NCBI GenBank assembly: GCA_030043835.1
Contig: JASHWY010000207.1
Span: 1-7,908 of the forward strand
Direction: 5' to 3'
Length of the DNA stretch: 7,908 nucleotides
From: Thermoplasmata archaeon
GTDB taxonomy: Archaea; Thermoplasmatota; Thermoplasmata; Lutacidiplasmatales; UBA184
Made by a program: the position numbers and the translations under genes. Of the stretch, positions 1-5,801 are shown piece after piece; the first letter of the stretch is position 1, and the number at the start of each line of letters is the position of its first letter. Under the pieces are notes generated by a model. That model was not told the origin of the DNA. It ran no database searches and was given only the letters and a program-made list of their open reading frames with translations.

Positions 1-827
1 GCCGTGACGAAGACGCACTCGCCGGGGAGCGTGATTCCGTCGGCCTTCGACCAGCGCAGGAGGTTCGAGCGCGTCGCCGACAGGACCTCGCGCTGGACCT
101 CGGACTCTTCCTCAGAGAGCGAGTGACCGATCGGCGTCCCTCGCAGGAGCACTTCGAGATACTCCTCCGGGTCCCGAAACTGGAATTCGTAAGTTACGCG
201 CGCTTCCGTCGCGCTACAAAAGCCGGCCTCCTCGAGGAAGCGAACCATCTCGCCATCCCCCCCGATCTCGTAGGGGGTGGGGATGTAGCCGCTTTCGTCA
301 GGCTCCGCATGCGCGAGCATAGGACCGATGATAACGTCAAGGTACGGAACGCGATCTCCCGTGCTCCATATGCAGACGGCCAAACGCCCGCCCGGCTTGA
401 GGATCCGCAGAGTTTCGCGAGCGGCCTTCTCCGGGTGCGTGAAAATCTGGAACCCGAAGGCGCTCACCGCCGTGTCGAACGACGCGGCTGGGAGCGCAAG
501 GTCCTCGCAATCCATGGCACGGAACTCAGCGTTGCTGACTCCCTTGGCCCGAGCGGTCCTCCGGGCAAGGGCGACCATCTTCTTTGAAAGATCGACGCCC
601 AACACGCGACCTCTCTCTCCGACGAGCCTCGCGATTGTGATGGCAGGCTCGCCGGGCCCGGCGCCTAGGTCGAGGACTCGCTCTCCCTTCTTCGGCCTGA
701 GCTGGCGTATCAGCTCCTGATGAGCCGGCTTTAGACGATCCATAAAGGCCATGTAGGTCTCGGCGACCCCATTCCAGGTCGTTCGCGTGTACTCCCGGTA
801 GTATTCGTCCGTGTACTTCCACGGCAT
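1..827 (-). CDS. Class I SAM-dependent methyltransferase (UbiE/Methyltransf_11-like), 3' end cut by window edge
   Basis: The minus-strand frame reads without a stop from ATG 825-827 to the left edge, giving 275 residues that start MPWKYTDEYY. The Rossmann methyltransferase core is clear. Motif I is VLDLGAGPGEPA (residues 51-62), the glycine loop that binds S-adenosylmethionine. An acidic motif II follows (VLGVDLSKKM, 75-84), then a D-C-E segment near 106-108, and the post-motif strand ILKPGGRLAV (142-151). The C-terminal part (about 195-275) resembles the tail of UbiE-type methyltransferases, so only a few residues are probably missing. The methyl acceptor (quinone, small molecule or other) cannot be told from sequence. 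The start is supported by a TATA box 25-32 bp upstream, which would put transcription initiation almost on the ATG, so a leaderless mRNA is inferred. Another ATG at 830-832 is out of frame. Confidence 0.92.
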   Translation of the reverse strand, partial: MPWKYTDEYYREYTRTTWNGVAETYMAFMDRLKPAHQELIRQLRPKKGERVLDLGAGPGEPAITIARLVGERGRVLGVDLSKKMVALARRTARAKGVSNAEFRAMDCEDLALPAASFDTAVSAFGFQIFTHPEKAARETLRILKPGGRLAVCIWSTGDRVPYLDVIIGPMLAHAEPDESGYIPTPYEIGGDGEMVRFLEEAGFCSATEARVTYEFQFRDPEEYLEVLLRGTPIGHSLSEEESEVQREVLSATRSNLLRWSKADGITLPGECVFVT

Positions 828-851
828 TGCATCGCCTACCCGCGCGGTTGC

Positions 852-859
852 ATATAAAA
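852..859 (-). promoter_or_regulatory. TATA box of the methyltransferase gene
   Basis: On the minus strand this reads TTTTATAT. It lies 25-32 bp ahead of ATG 827 in an otherwise GC-rich stretch. Archaeal transcription starts about 25 bp downstream of the TATA box, which lands within a few bases of the start codon. A leaderless transcript is therefore inferred, and no Shine-Dalgarno sequence is seen. Confidence 0.75.
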
Positions 860-983
860 CACGGAACCCGGCGTCGTTCCCAAGCTTATCCACTAACCTA
901 CCGAGGCCCAGGCCGATGGCGGGTCGTGGTGACTCCTAGTGAATCGTGCCAGCCCTACCGCCTCGCCTAGCTAGGGGGTTGCT

Positions 984-1194
984 ATGGACACGGGCGTGTG
1001 CAGTAGCAAGAACGGTCAAAGTGGATTCGCTGACCTTGACCGGTCGAGGTCAGCCACTCGTAATGGACACGGTGGTGTCCGGTAGCTGCAGCTGTCGAGG
1101 TGGATTCGCTGCCCTCGAGCCGGTCGAGGGCAGCAAGCCAAAATGGACACGGGGATGTCCAGTACCCCCAAGGGTGCGAATCCCTGTCGACCGG
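984..1194. repeat. Tandem ~80-bp structured repeat, two full copies and one degenerate copy
   Basis: Units begin at 984, 1063 and 1143, each with ATGGACACGG. Units 1 (984-1062) and 2 (1063-1142) align along their whole length with one gap and roughly three quarters identity by eye. Unit 3 is clearly similar only over its first ~20 bp and again at a GACCGG near 1189-1194. Each unit starts with a hairpin: GGACAC/GTGTCC with a 4-nt loop in unit 2 (1065-1080), one mismatch in unit 1, and 5 bp in unit 3. Units 1 and 2 share a second, 11-bp hairpin: 1029-1039/1044-1054 and 1108-1118/1124-1134. There an A-T pair in unit 1 is C-G in unit 2, and a T-G wobble becomes C-G. Compensatory change suggests a folded RNA. 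Spacings of 79 and 80 bp break the reading frame, so the array is not coding. I do not recognise the family. The strand of transcription is unknown. Confidence 0.75.
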
Positions 1195-1550
1195 AATTCC
1201 GTGCACTGCGTGACTGATCCATTCCGGTTCGGGATAGCCGCGCCTGTCGGTAGGACGGTGCGCCCCGAGCTTGCGCACTCGGGCTTCGACGGCTGCAGCG
1301 CCTGCCTTGATGGTTCGGAACGCCTCGAGGACCTAGGTGCTCTCGCAGAGGGGACCTAACTGCTCGTCCGAGCCTTCCGGCGCCGCCATCCCGAGGAAAG
1401 AAGTCGCCTCGCGATAGGCCACGCCTCTGCCCGGCCTGGATTATGGACTGAATCGGGTACGCGTGCGCGAGGAGGCTCCGCCTCGGGACCTTCCTTCCAC
1501 CAATCGTTCCCTGAATCGAGGGAGCCCTGGCATTCCTGTGGGGCCGTCAC
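1195..1550. other. Intergenic stretch without a convincing gene
   Basis: No reading frame here has recognisable protein features, and no tRNA arm sequences are visible. Simple hairpins are present: CCCGAG/CTCGGG at 1264-1283, a two-part stem at 1334-1358 (TAGGT/ACCTA around CTCT/AGAG), and TCCCT/AGGGA at 1508-1523 just ahead of the next promoter. GGACCTA occurs twice, at 1329 and 1352. The short segment 861-983, between the methyltransferase promoter and the repeat array, likewise shows nothing I can name. An undetected non-coding RNA in this gap is possible. Confidence 0.5.
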
Positions 1551-1555
1551 CATGG

Positions 1556-1563
1556 CAATTTAT
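1556..1563 (+). promoter_or_regulatory. TATA box of the cyclic-nucleotide-binding protein gene
   Basis: The sequence CAATTTAT is the most AT-rich stretch in the region and lies 32-39 bp ahead of ATG 1595. This predicts a start of transcription near 1588 and a leader of only a few bases. A second AT-rich spot (CTTAAG, 1575-1580) is too close to the ATG to serve as the TATA box. Confidence 0.6.
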
Positions 1564-1594
1564 CTGACGAATCTGCTTAAGGGCGAGGACGCGG

Positions 1595-2023
1595 ATGCCC
1601 GATGCCAGCGGTCCGGTAGCTGCGCACATTCGGTTGGCTTCCGTTCCGCTCTTCGCGAGTTTGAACGAGTCACAGCTCCGCACCCTGGCGTTCCGGGCCG
1701 AGGAGCGTAGCTACCGAGATGGGGACACCATCATCGCACAAGGAGACGACGGGAACGCCCTCTTTCTGATACTCTCCGGGCAGGCGCGAGTGTCGAGATC
1801 GAAGCGACCCGTGACGGTCCTCGGGCCGGGGCAGTATTTCGGTGAGATGGCCCTGCTCGATTCGCAACCTCGGACGGCGGATGTAACGGCGGAGGGCCCG
1901 GTGAGCTGCCTCGTGCTCACGGCCTGGGGGTTCTGGTCCGCAGTCGACCACGAGGCGCTACGCGCCATGTTCAAGGAAGTCACCCGCCGCCTACGCGCCT
2001 CTCCGAGTGCGTTCAGCGAGTAA
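1595..2023 (+). CDS. Stand-alone cyclic nucleotide-binding (cNMP/CAP_ED) domain protein
   Basis: This 142-residue soluble protein is almost entirely one cNMP-binding beta-roll. An N-terminal helix (about 10-35, with PLFASLNESQL) leads into strands DGDTIIAQGDDGNALFLILSG (42-62). The phosphate-binding cassette follows: FGEMALLDSQPRTADV at 82-97. Glu84 and Arg93 sit where CAP and PKA domains contact the ribose hydroxyl and the cyclic phosphate, so binding of cAMP, cGMP or a related ligand is plausible. No HTH, kinase, channel or CBS domain is attached, so it would act as a ligand-sensing partner protein. That role is inferred, and some archaeal members of this superfamily may not bind nucleotides. 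It is transcribed alone from its own TATA box and converges with tRNA-Ala. Confidence 0.92.
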   Translation: MPDASGPVAAHIRLASVPLFASLNESQLRTLAFRAEERSYRDGDTIIAQGDDGNALFLILSGQARVSRSKRPVTVLGPGQYFGEMALLDSQPRTADVTAEGPVSCLVLTAWGFWSAVDHEALRAMFKEVTRRLRASPSAFSE

Positions 2024-2040
2024 TCGGGCATCCGGTGGGA

Positions 2041-2077
2041 GGGTGAGTGGTCCCGCGGCCGGAAGCGGGGCTCACCC
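2041..2077. terminator. Stem-loop between convergent genes, possible bidirectional transcript end
   Basis: GGGTGAG (2041-2047) pairs with CTCACCC (2071-2077). Inside it TCCCGC (2051-2056) pairs with GCGGGG (2065-2070), around an 8-nt loop. It sits 17 bp after the cyclic-nucleotide-binding gene and 19 bp beyond the 3' end of tRNA-Ala. No T-tract follows on either strand, and archaeal termination mostly relies on T-runs. A role in 3'-end formation or RNA protection is therefore only a guess from position. Confidence 0.4.
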
Positions 2078-2095
2078 CAAGCGCGAGAGTCGTGA

Positions 2096-2167
2096 TGGAC
2101 ACGGGGGGATTTGAACCCCCGACCTCTGCTTTGCGAAAGCAGCGATCTTCCGCTGATCTACGTGCCC
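2096..2167 (-). tRNA. tRNA-Ala (anticodon CGC)
   Basis: A full intronless cloverleaf of 72 nt can be drawn on the minus strand. The acceptor stem is GGGCACG/CGTGTCC and contains the G3-U70 wobble pair that alanyl-tRNA synthetase recognises. The D stem is GATC/GATC. The anticodon stem is CTGCT/AGCAG with loop TTCGCAA, giving CGC, which reads GCG. The T arm is GGGGG-TTCAAAT-CCCCC. A73 is present and CCA is not encoded. It is a single gene reading leftward. Confidence 0.97.
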
Positions 2168-2193
2168 ACCGGGGTCGGGGGAGGGGAGGGCCC

Positions 2194-2200
2194 GCTTAAG
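2194..2200 (-). promoter_or_regulatory. TATA box of tRNA-Ala
   Basis: The AT-rich core CTTAAG (2195-2200; self-complementary) lies 28-33 bp ahead of the tRNA 5' end at 2167. It is the only AT-rich spot between the tRNA and the next gene apart from ATTTGG just beyond it, and it has the expected archaeal spacing. Confidence 0.55.
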
Positions 2201-2307
2201 GATTTGGAAACCGGTCCGTTTCCGAGGGGGATGGGTTAGGGAGCCGGTGCCTGGGAGATTCCAGGCTTCTGCCCCTGGGTGCCCTGGGCTCCGAATTCGA
2301 GGGACCC

Positions 2308-2324
2308 CCGGGTTACGGACCCGG
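2308..2324 (-). terminator. Stem-loop directly after the AAA-associated gene
   Basis: CCGGGT (2308-2313) pairs with ACCCGG (2319-2324) around the 5-nt loop TACGG. It begins 3 bp past the stop codon of the leftward gene. A second hairpin, GCCTGG/CCAGGC with a 6-nt loop, lies at 2249-2266. Neither is followed by a T-run on the minus strand. They may mark or protect the 3' end of the transporter mRNA. Confidence 0.35.
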
Positions 2325-2327
2325 TAC

Positions 2328-2933
2328 TCACGCTGTGGCGGTGGCCGGTGGCTCGGCCCGGTCGGCCGAGGCGGATCCTCGAGGCGAAGCGGCCCGCGGT
2401 GGCCGCGAGCTGCTGGGCGGCGGTGGCGGACGCGCCGAACCGCCGCCTCCCTTCGCTCCCACCGAGGGGCGAACCGCAACAAGGCGGCGCTCTTCGGAAT
2501 CGTACCGGAAGAGCTCGGCGTAACGCCCCCAATTGATGATCCCCTGGGCGGCCTGCTCGGTCGGCCCCGGGATGAACGACACGATCGACGCGAGTTGTTC
2601 GTCCGTGAGGAAGTGTCCGGGAGCGTTCTCGAGAGCACGGAGCAGGGTCTTGAACAGGCTCGTCCGCTTCAGCTGCTCTCGGAGGATCTCCTTCCGCTCA
2701 CGGATCGACGCCGAGGCGAAACGGCGGCCGAGGTCGGTGAAAGCGGCTCGGCCGTCGGCAACCTTGACGAGCCCGAGCAGCTCGGCGTTGTCGAGCGACG
2801 GCAGGATCTCGTCGATCTCGAGGTCGAGGTCGTCGGCGAGGAGGGCCACGTCTTCCGAACCTTTGTGCGCGTTCAAGAGGACGAGCAGCCCCAGCAGCTC
2901 GGTGGGGGTCGACTTGGGGTAACTCGCAGGCAC
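2328..2933 (-). CDS. AAA-associated C-terminal domain protein of an anion ABC transporter (AAA_assoc_C-like)
   Basis: This 201-residue protein starts at GTG 2931-2933 (MPASYPKSTP). Residues ~8-155 match the pattern of the domain that often follows the ATPase domain in archaeal and bacterial nitrate/sulfonate-type transporters. It has a winged-helix-like N-terminal half (LLGLLVLLNAHKGSEDVALL, then DEILPSLDNAELLGLV, which resembles a winged-helix recognition region). A helical half follows, containing LREQLKRTSLFKTLLRALEN and INWGRYAELFRYD. The last ~40 residues are a low-complexity Gly/Pro/Ser/Arg/Ala tail that looks non-conserved. Here the domain is a separate gene 54 bp after the ATPase, not a fusion. 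It probably docks on the ATPase as a regulatory subunit; its exact role is not established. The GTG start is chosen because no ATG fits and a TATA box lies at the right distance. Confidence 0.85.
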   Translation of the reverse strand: MPASYPKSTPTELLGLLVLLNAHKGSEDVALLADDLDLEIDEILPSLDNAELLGLVKVADGRAAFTDLGRRFASASIRERKEILREQLKRTSLFKTLLRALENAPGHFLTDEQLASIVSFIPGPTEQAAQGIINWGRYAELFRYDSEERRLVAVRPSVGAKGGGGSARPPPPPSSSRPPRAASPRGSASADRAEPPATATA

Positions 2934-2964
2934 GTTCCGCTCGCGCTCCCACCGGAGGGGGTCC

Positions 2965-2972
2965 CTATAAGA
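2965..2972 (-). promoter_or_regulatory. TATA box for the AAA-associated gene, with adjacent inverted repeats
   Basis: The minus strand reads TCTTATAG, 32-39 bp ahead of the GTG at 2933, predicting a leader of about 8 nt. The gene can therefore be transcribed apart from the upstream ATPase. Directly upstream of it (2973-2989, overlapping the ATPase stop codon) are GTTCG-TCC-CGAAC and the palindrome GAACGTTC, possible binding sites for a regulator. Confidence 0.55.
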
Positions 2973-2987
2973 GTTCGTCCCGAACGT

Positions 2988-3791
2988 TCACCCCGGCGCG
3001 GTACCGGTCGCGGGATTGGACGGCAGCGCGGGGGCTCCCCCCTCGGTGATCAACGAGTAGACCCGGTCCGTGAGGTCATAAAACGCCTGGGATTTCCGGT
3101 CCCGTGGCCGTGGAAGGTCGACCGTCACGTCAGCCAAGATGTGGGCCGGGCGTCGCGAGAGCACGATCACCCGGTCGGCGAGCTGGATCGCTTCCTCGAT
3201 GTTGTGCGAGACGAGGAGGACCGCGTCGGGCGGGAGCTGGGGGTCCCGCCACAGCTGGAGGACCTCTTCTCGCAGGCTCTCCGCGGTGAGCGCGTCGAGC
3301 GCGCTGAACGGTTCGTCCATGAGGAGAACGACGGGCTCGACGGCGAGGGCTCGGGCGAGGCCGACCCGCTGCCGCATCCCACCCGAGAGCTCGCGCGGGT
3401 AGGCCTCCTGGAACCCGTCGAGGCCCGTGACCGAGACGTACCGCTCGACCTGGGCATTGATCCGGTCCCGGTCCCAGCCGAGCGCCTCCAGGCCGAACCC
3501 CACGTTCTGGGAGACGGTCATCCACGGGAAGAGGGCGAAGCTCTGGAACACCATCGCCATCGCGCTAACCGTGCTGTGCACCGGCTGGTCGCGAAAGTAG
3601 ATCTCTCCCTTCGTGGGGCTGTCGAGTCCCTGGATGAGGCGGAGCAAGGTCGACTTCCCGCACCCGGAGGGACCGACAAGCGCCACGAAGTCCGAGTCCC
3701 GGACCTCGAACGAGATGTCCTGCATGATGGCGATCGAGCCGTGCCGGGACTGGAAGCTCTTATCGACGTGCTCCACGCGGATGAGCGCCAT
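2988..3791 (-). CDS. ABC transporter ATP-binding protein, nitrate/sulfonate/taurine (NitT/TauT) type
   Basis: This is a 267-residue nucleotide-binding subunit that would drive the adjacent permease from the cytoplasmic face. All catalytic elements are intact: Walker A GPSGCGKST (40-48), Q-loop Gln83 in VFQSFALFPW, signature LSGGMRQR (135-142), Walker B VVLLMDEP (154-161) with Glu160, D-loop SALD (163-166) and switch His196 in VSHN. The Q-loop region and the EEAIQLADRVIVLSRRP segment fit the SsuB/TauB/NrtD group. The chain ends soon after the ATPase domain. The accessory C-terminal domain commonly attached in this subfamily is encoded by the next gene. It starts at ATG 3789-3791, 42 bp after the permease stop, and is presumably cotranscribed with it. 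The substrate is not determinable; inorganic or organic anions are the family norm. Confidence 0.96.
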   Translation of the reverse strand: MALIRVEHVDKSFQSRHGSIAIMQDISFEVRDSDFVALVGPSGCGKSTLLRLIQGLDSPTKGEIYFRDQPVHSTVSAMAMVFQSFALFPWMTVSQNVGFGLEALGWDRDRINAQVERYVSVTGLDGFQEAYPRELSGGMRQRVGLARALAVEPVVLLMDEPFSALDALTAESLREEVLQLWRDPQLPPDAVLLVSHNIEEAIQLADRVIVLSRRPAHILADVTVDLPRPRDRKSQAFYDLTDRVYSLITEGGAPALPSNPATGTAPG

Positions 3792-3833
3792 TGTCCCTGC
3801 TCTCGGCGACCGCGGACCCGGTCCCGCTCCCCG

Positions 3834-5663
3834 TCAGTCATACCGGTAGCGTTCGACCGCCCGCCGGTAGAGGGGCTTCCATATGAGTTCGTTGATGGCC
3901 ACCACTGCTCCGACGAGGGTGAGCAGCGCAGCGACGAGGAGCGGGAGTCCCGGATGGCCCTCGGCCGTCGCGATGTCGATCGCCTGTCCGATCCCGAGAA
4001 TGCTCAGCGTGTGGGATTGCGACACGCTCAGGTACTCGGCGACGATGAGGGTGTTCCACCCGCCCCCGAACGCCGTGATCGACCCCGTGATGAGCGCAGG
4101 AAAGATCCCGGGCAGAAGGACCCGCGTGAAGAATTTGCGGCCCTTGAGGCCGAACGAGCGGGCGGCCTCCTCGAGGTCCGGGGGAAGGGCGCGGATCCCC
4201 GAGAGGATGTTGAAGAAAAGGTACCAGAGCATCCCGGTCATCAGCATGAGGATCGCCGCCCCTTCGGCGCTGATGTACGGGAGCACCTCGAAGATGATCA
4301 CCGGGAAGAGCGCCGTAGCGGGGAACGAGGCGATGACCTCCACGGTCGGCATCCCTACCCGGGAGGCCCGAGGGCTTCGCGCGAGGTACATCGCGAGCGG
4401 GAGCGAGATCGCGAGGCAGACGGCGTAGGCCGCCGTCACCCTAAGCGCCGAGGCCCCCATCGCCAGCGGGAGGTTGAGGATCTGGGCCCGGACCGAGCTC
4501 ACGATCGGCACCGTGAAGACCCCGATTACGGCCACGACGAGCGCGATGAGCATCAACCACACGAGGACCAAGACAGCCCCCAGCGAGACGTAGTAGATCG
4601 CCGACCGTCGTCGCTCGCTCGTCCCGCGTACGGGGCGGACGGTGATGACGGCGAGCTGGACGAGCGGGGTGCTGATCCGGGTGACCCCGGTGCGGACCCT
4701 CTGCGTAACGTACGCCGCCGCGCGACGGAACCGGCCGCTCGTGTCGCGTGGCGGCTGGATCGGCTCCCCCTCGCCGGAAGGAGCGGTATCGTAGCGAAAC
4801 CGCTCGGCCCAGCGGGTGAGCGGGCGCCAAAGGGCGAAATCGAGAAGGGCGATCACGATCACCAGGACAAAGATCCCGGCGAGGAACGCCTGAGTGTTGT
4901 GGGCGCTCGCCGCAAACGAGAGAAAGCTTCCGATGCCGGGCAGCGCATGCGTCGTGTTCGTGGTGAAGATCTCCGCCTCGACTAAGAAGAACCACCCGGC
5001 GGTCCACGAGAGCACCGAATTGTAGACGAGTCGATTGACCGTCGCCGGGTAGAGGACCCGCCGGAAGAGAAGAAGCCCACGGACCCGGAAGGTGTCGGCA
5101 GCCTCCTTGATGTCCACGGGGAGCGTCTTCAGCGACTCGTAGACCCCGAAGACCATGTTCCACGCCATCGACGTGAAGATGAGGAACACGGAGGCCAGGT
5201 TGGCCCCGATAGGGCTGTGCGGCGTGAGCGTGACCAGGATCGCGAGGGCGATGGGGAAGAAACCCAGGATGGGTATCGACTGAAGGATGTCGAGGATCGG
5301 GATCATCACCCGCTCCCCGGTGCGGTGCGTCGCCGCGTAGTAGCCGTAGGCGAGCGCGAAGGCGAGGGAGGCCCCATAGGCGAGGACCATGCGGGTGAAC
5401 GAGTAGCTCACGTCGACGGAGGCGGTCGGCAGGTACGACGCGAATCCTGCAAAGCCGGACGCGGAGAACCCAAAAGAGGCGACCGCGAATCCGCCCGCGA
5501 GGAGCGGGAGCGCGACGTAGATCGCCGCCGCCCGTCGGGCGGACGGGAGGGCGAAGCTACGCGCCCGCCGAGGCTGCGGGCCGGACCCGGAGGTCGGAGC
5601 GACCCCGACGAGCGGCACCGAGCTCCCGCGTCCGATCGAGTCGCTCGTATCCCCCAGCGCCAT
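3834..5663 (-). CDS. ABC transporter permease with two fused membrane domains (duplicated anion-type permease)
   Basis: From ATG 5661-5663 (MALGDTSDSI) the protein has 609 residues and consists of two copies of the BPD_transp_1 membrane module. Each module has several hydrophobic segments and one cytoplasmic EAA loop that contacts the ATPase: EAADTFRVRG (187-196) and EAARSFGLKG (499-508). The duplication also shows at the ends of the halves: LWRPLTRWAERFRYD (278-292) and IWKPLYRRAVERYRYD (594-609). The design matches archaeal duplicated-permease anion transporters, in which one chain replaces a permease dimer. A ~45-residue Ser/Pro/Arg-rich cytoplasmic N-terminus precedes the first membrane span. 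The frame stays open to an ATG at 5777, but that start would overlap the promoter region. The chosen ATG has a TATA-like element 41-48 bp ahead and GGGGGT immediately upstream. No periplasmic binding protein gene is nearby. Confidence 0.95.
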   Translation of the reverse strand: MALGDTSDSIGRGSSVPLVGVAPTSGSGPQPRRARSFALPSARRAAAIYVALPLLAGGFAVASFGFSASGFAGFASYLPTASVDVSYSFTRMVLAYGASLAFALAYGYYAATHRTGERVMIPILDILQSIPILGFFPIALAILVTLTPHSPIGANLASVFLIFTSMAWNMVFGVYESLKTLPVDIKEAADTFRVRGLLLFRRVLYPATVNRLVYNSVLSWTAGWFFLVEAEIFTTNTTHALPGIGSFLSFAASAHNTQAFLAGIFVLVIVIALLDFALWRPLTRWAERFRYDTAPSGEGEPIQPPRDTSGRFRRAAAYVTQRVRTGVTRISTPLVQLAVITVRPVRGTSERRRSAIYYVSLGAVLVLVWLMLIALVVAVIGVFTVPIVSSVRAQILNLPLAMGASALRVTAAYAVCLAISLPLAMYLARSPRASRVGMPTVEVIASFPATALFPVIIFEVLPYISAEGAAILMLMTGMLWYLFFNILSGIRALPPDLEEAARSFGLKGRKFFTRVLLPGIFPALITGSITAFGGGWNTLIVAEYLSVSQSHTLSILGIGQAIDIATAEGHPGLPLLVAALLTLVGAVVAINELIWKPLYRRAVERYRYD

Positions 5664-5703
5664 GCGACCCCCAGGCCATGGTCCCGCGCAGGACGGTCCG
5701 CGG

Positions 5704-5711
5704 CTATTTGT
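5704..5711 (-). promoter_or_regulatory. TATA-like element of the transporter operon
   Basis: The minus strand reads ACAAATAG, 41-48 bp upstream of the permease ATG, which predicts a leader of roughly 15-20 nt. GGGGGT (5667-5672 on the minus strand), close to the ATG, could pair with the 16S rRNA 3' end, though the spacing is tight. Confidence 0.5.
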
Positions 5712-5740
5712 GTCGTGTGGTCGGACCCGGGGCTCGGCGC

Positions 5741-5760
5741 CGGCGAACGTCGCCGTTCGC
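5741..5760. promoter_or_regulatory. Inverted-repeat operator candidate between divergent promoters
   Basis: GCGAACG (5743-5749) and CGTTCGC (5754-5760) form a 7-bp inverted repeat with a 4-bp spacer. It overlaps a second one, CGGCGA/TCGCCG (5741-5746/5750-5755). The site lies between the permease TATA-like element and the tRNA-Gln TATA box. CGAACGT also occurs at 2981-2987, just upstream of the TATA box of the AAA-associated gene, so a shared regulator is conceivable. Confidence 0.4.
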
Positions 5761-5768
5761 GCGGCAAT

Positions 5769-5776
5769 GTTTATCA
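5769..5776 (+). promoter_or_regulatory. TATA box of the tRNA-Gln/tRNA-Leu transcription unit
   Basis: GTTTATCA lies 26-33 bp ahead of the tRNA-Gln 5' end at 5802, the standard archaeal spacing. No comparable element is seen in the 27 bp before tRNA-Leu or the 33 bp before the phosphatase gene, so this promoter may serve all three. Confidence 0.65.
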
Positions 5777-5801
5777 TGCTCTCGACGCTGGCTTCTTCCG
5801 T

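Noticed and set aside
984..1194. CRISPR-like array
   Set aside because: There are only three units, similarity extends over the full length with no unique spacers between short identical repeats, and no cas genes are nearby.
1124..1195. A tRNA-like reading using CCGGTCGA, a T-arm-like AGGG-TGCGAAT-CCCT and TCGACCGG
   Set aside because: The anticodon arm does not give a 5-bp stem with a 7-nt loop, no proper D arm forms, and T55 is G. It is at best a decayed or chance resemblance.
946..1359. A 137-codon plus-strand frame over the repeat array, and overlapping minus-strand frames
   Set aside because: The 79- and 80-bp repeat spacing shifts frame between units and the differences follow hairpin pairing, not codons.
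2247..4985. A 912-codon open frame on the plus strand opposite the transporter genes
   Set aside because: It is antisense to well-supported ABC transporter genes, its translation is low-complexity Arg/Glu/Gly/Asp-rich without domains, and long antisense frames are expected at this GC content.
5664..5777. Upstream ATG of the permease at 5777, adding 38 residues
   Set aside because: The extension would span the TATA-like element and operator region, and its residues do not resemble a permease N-terminus.
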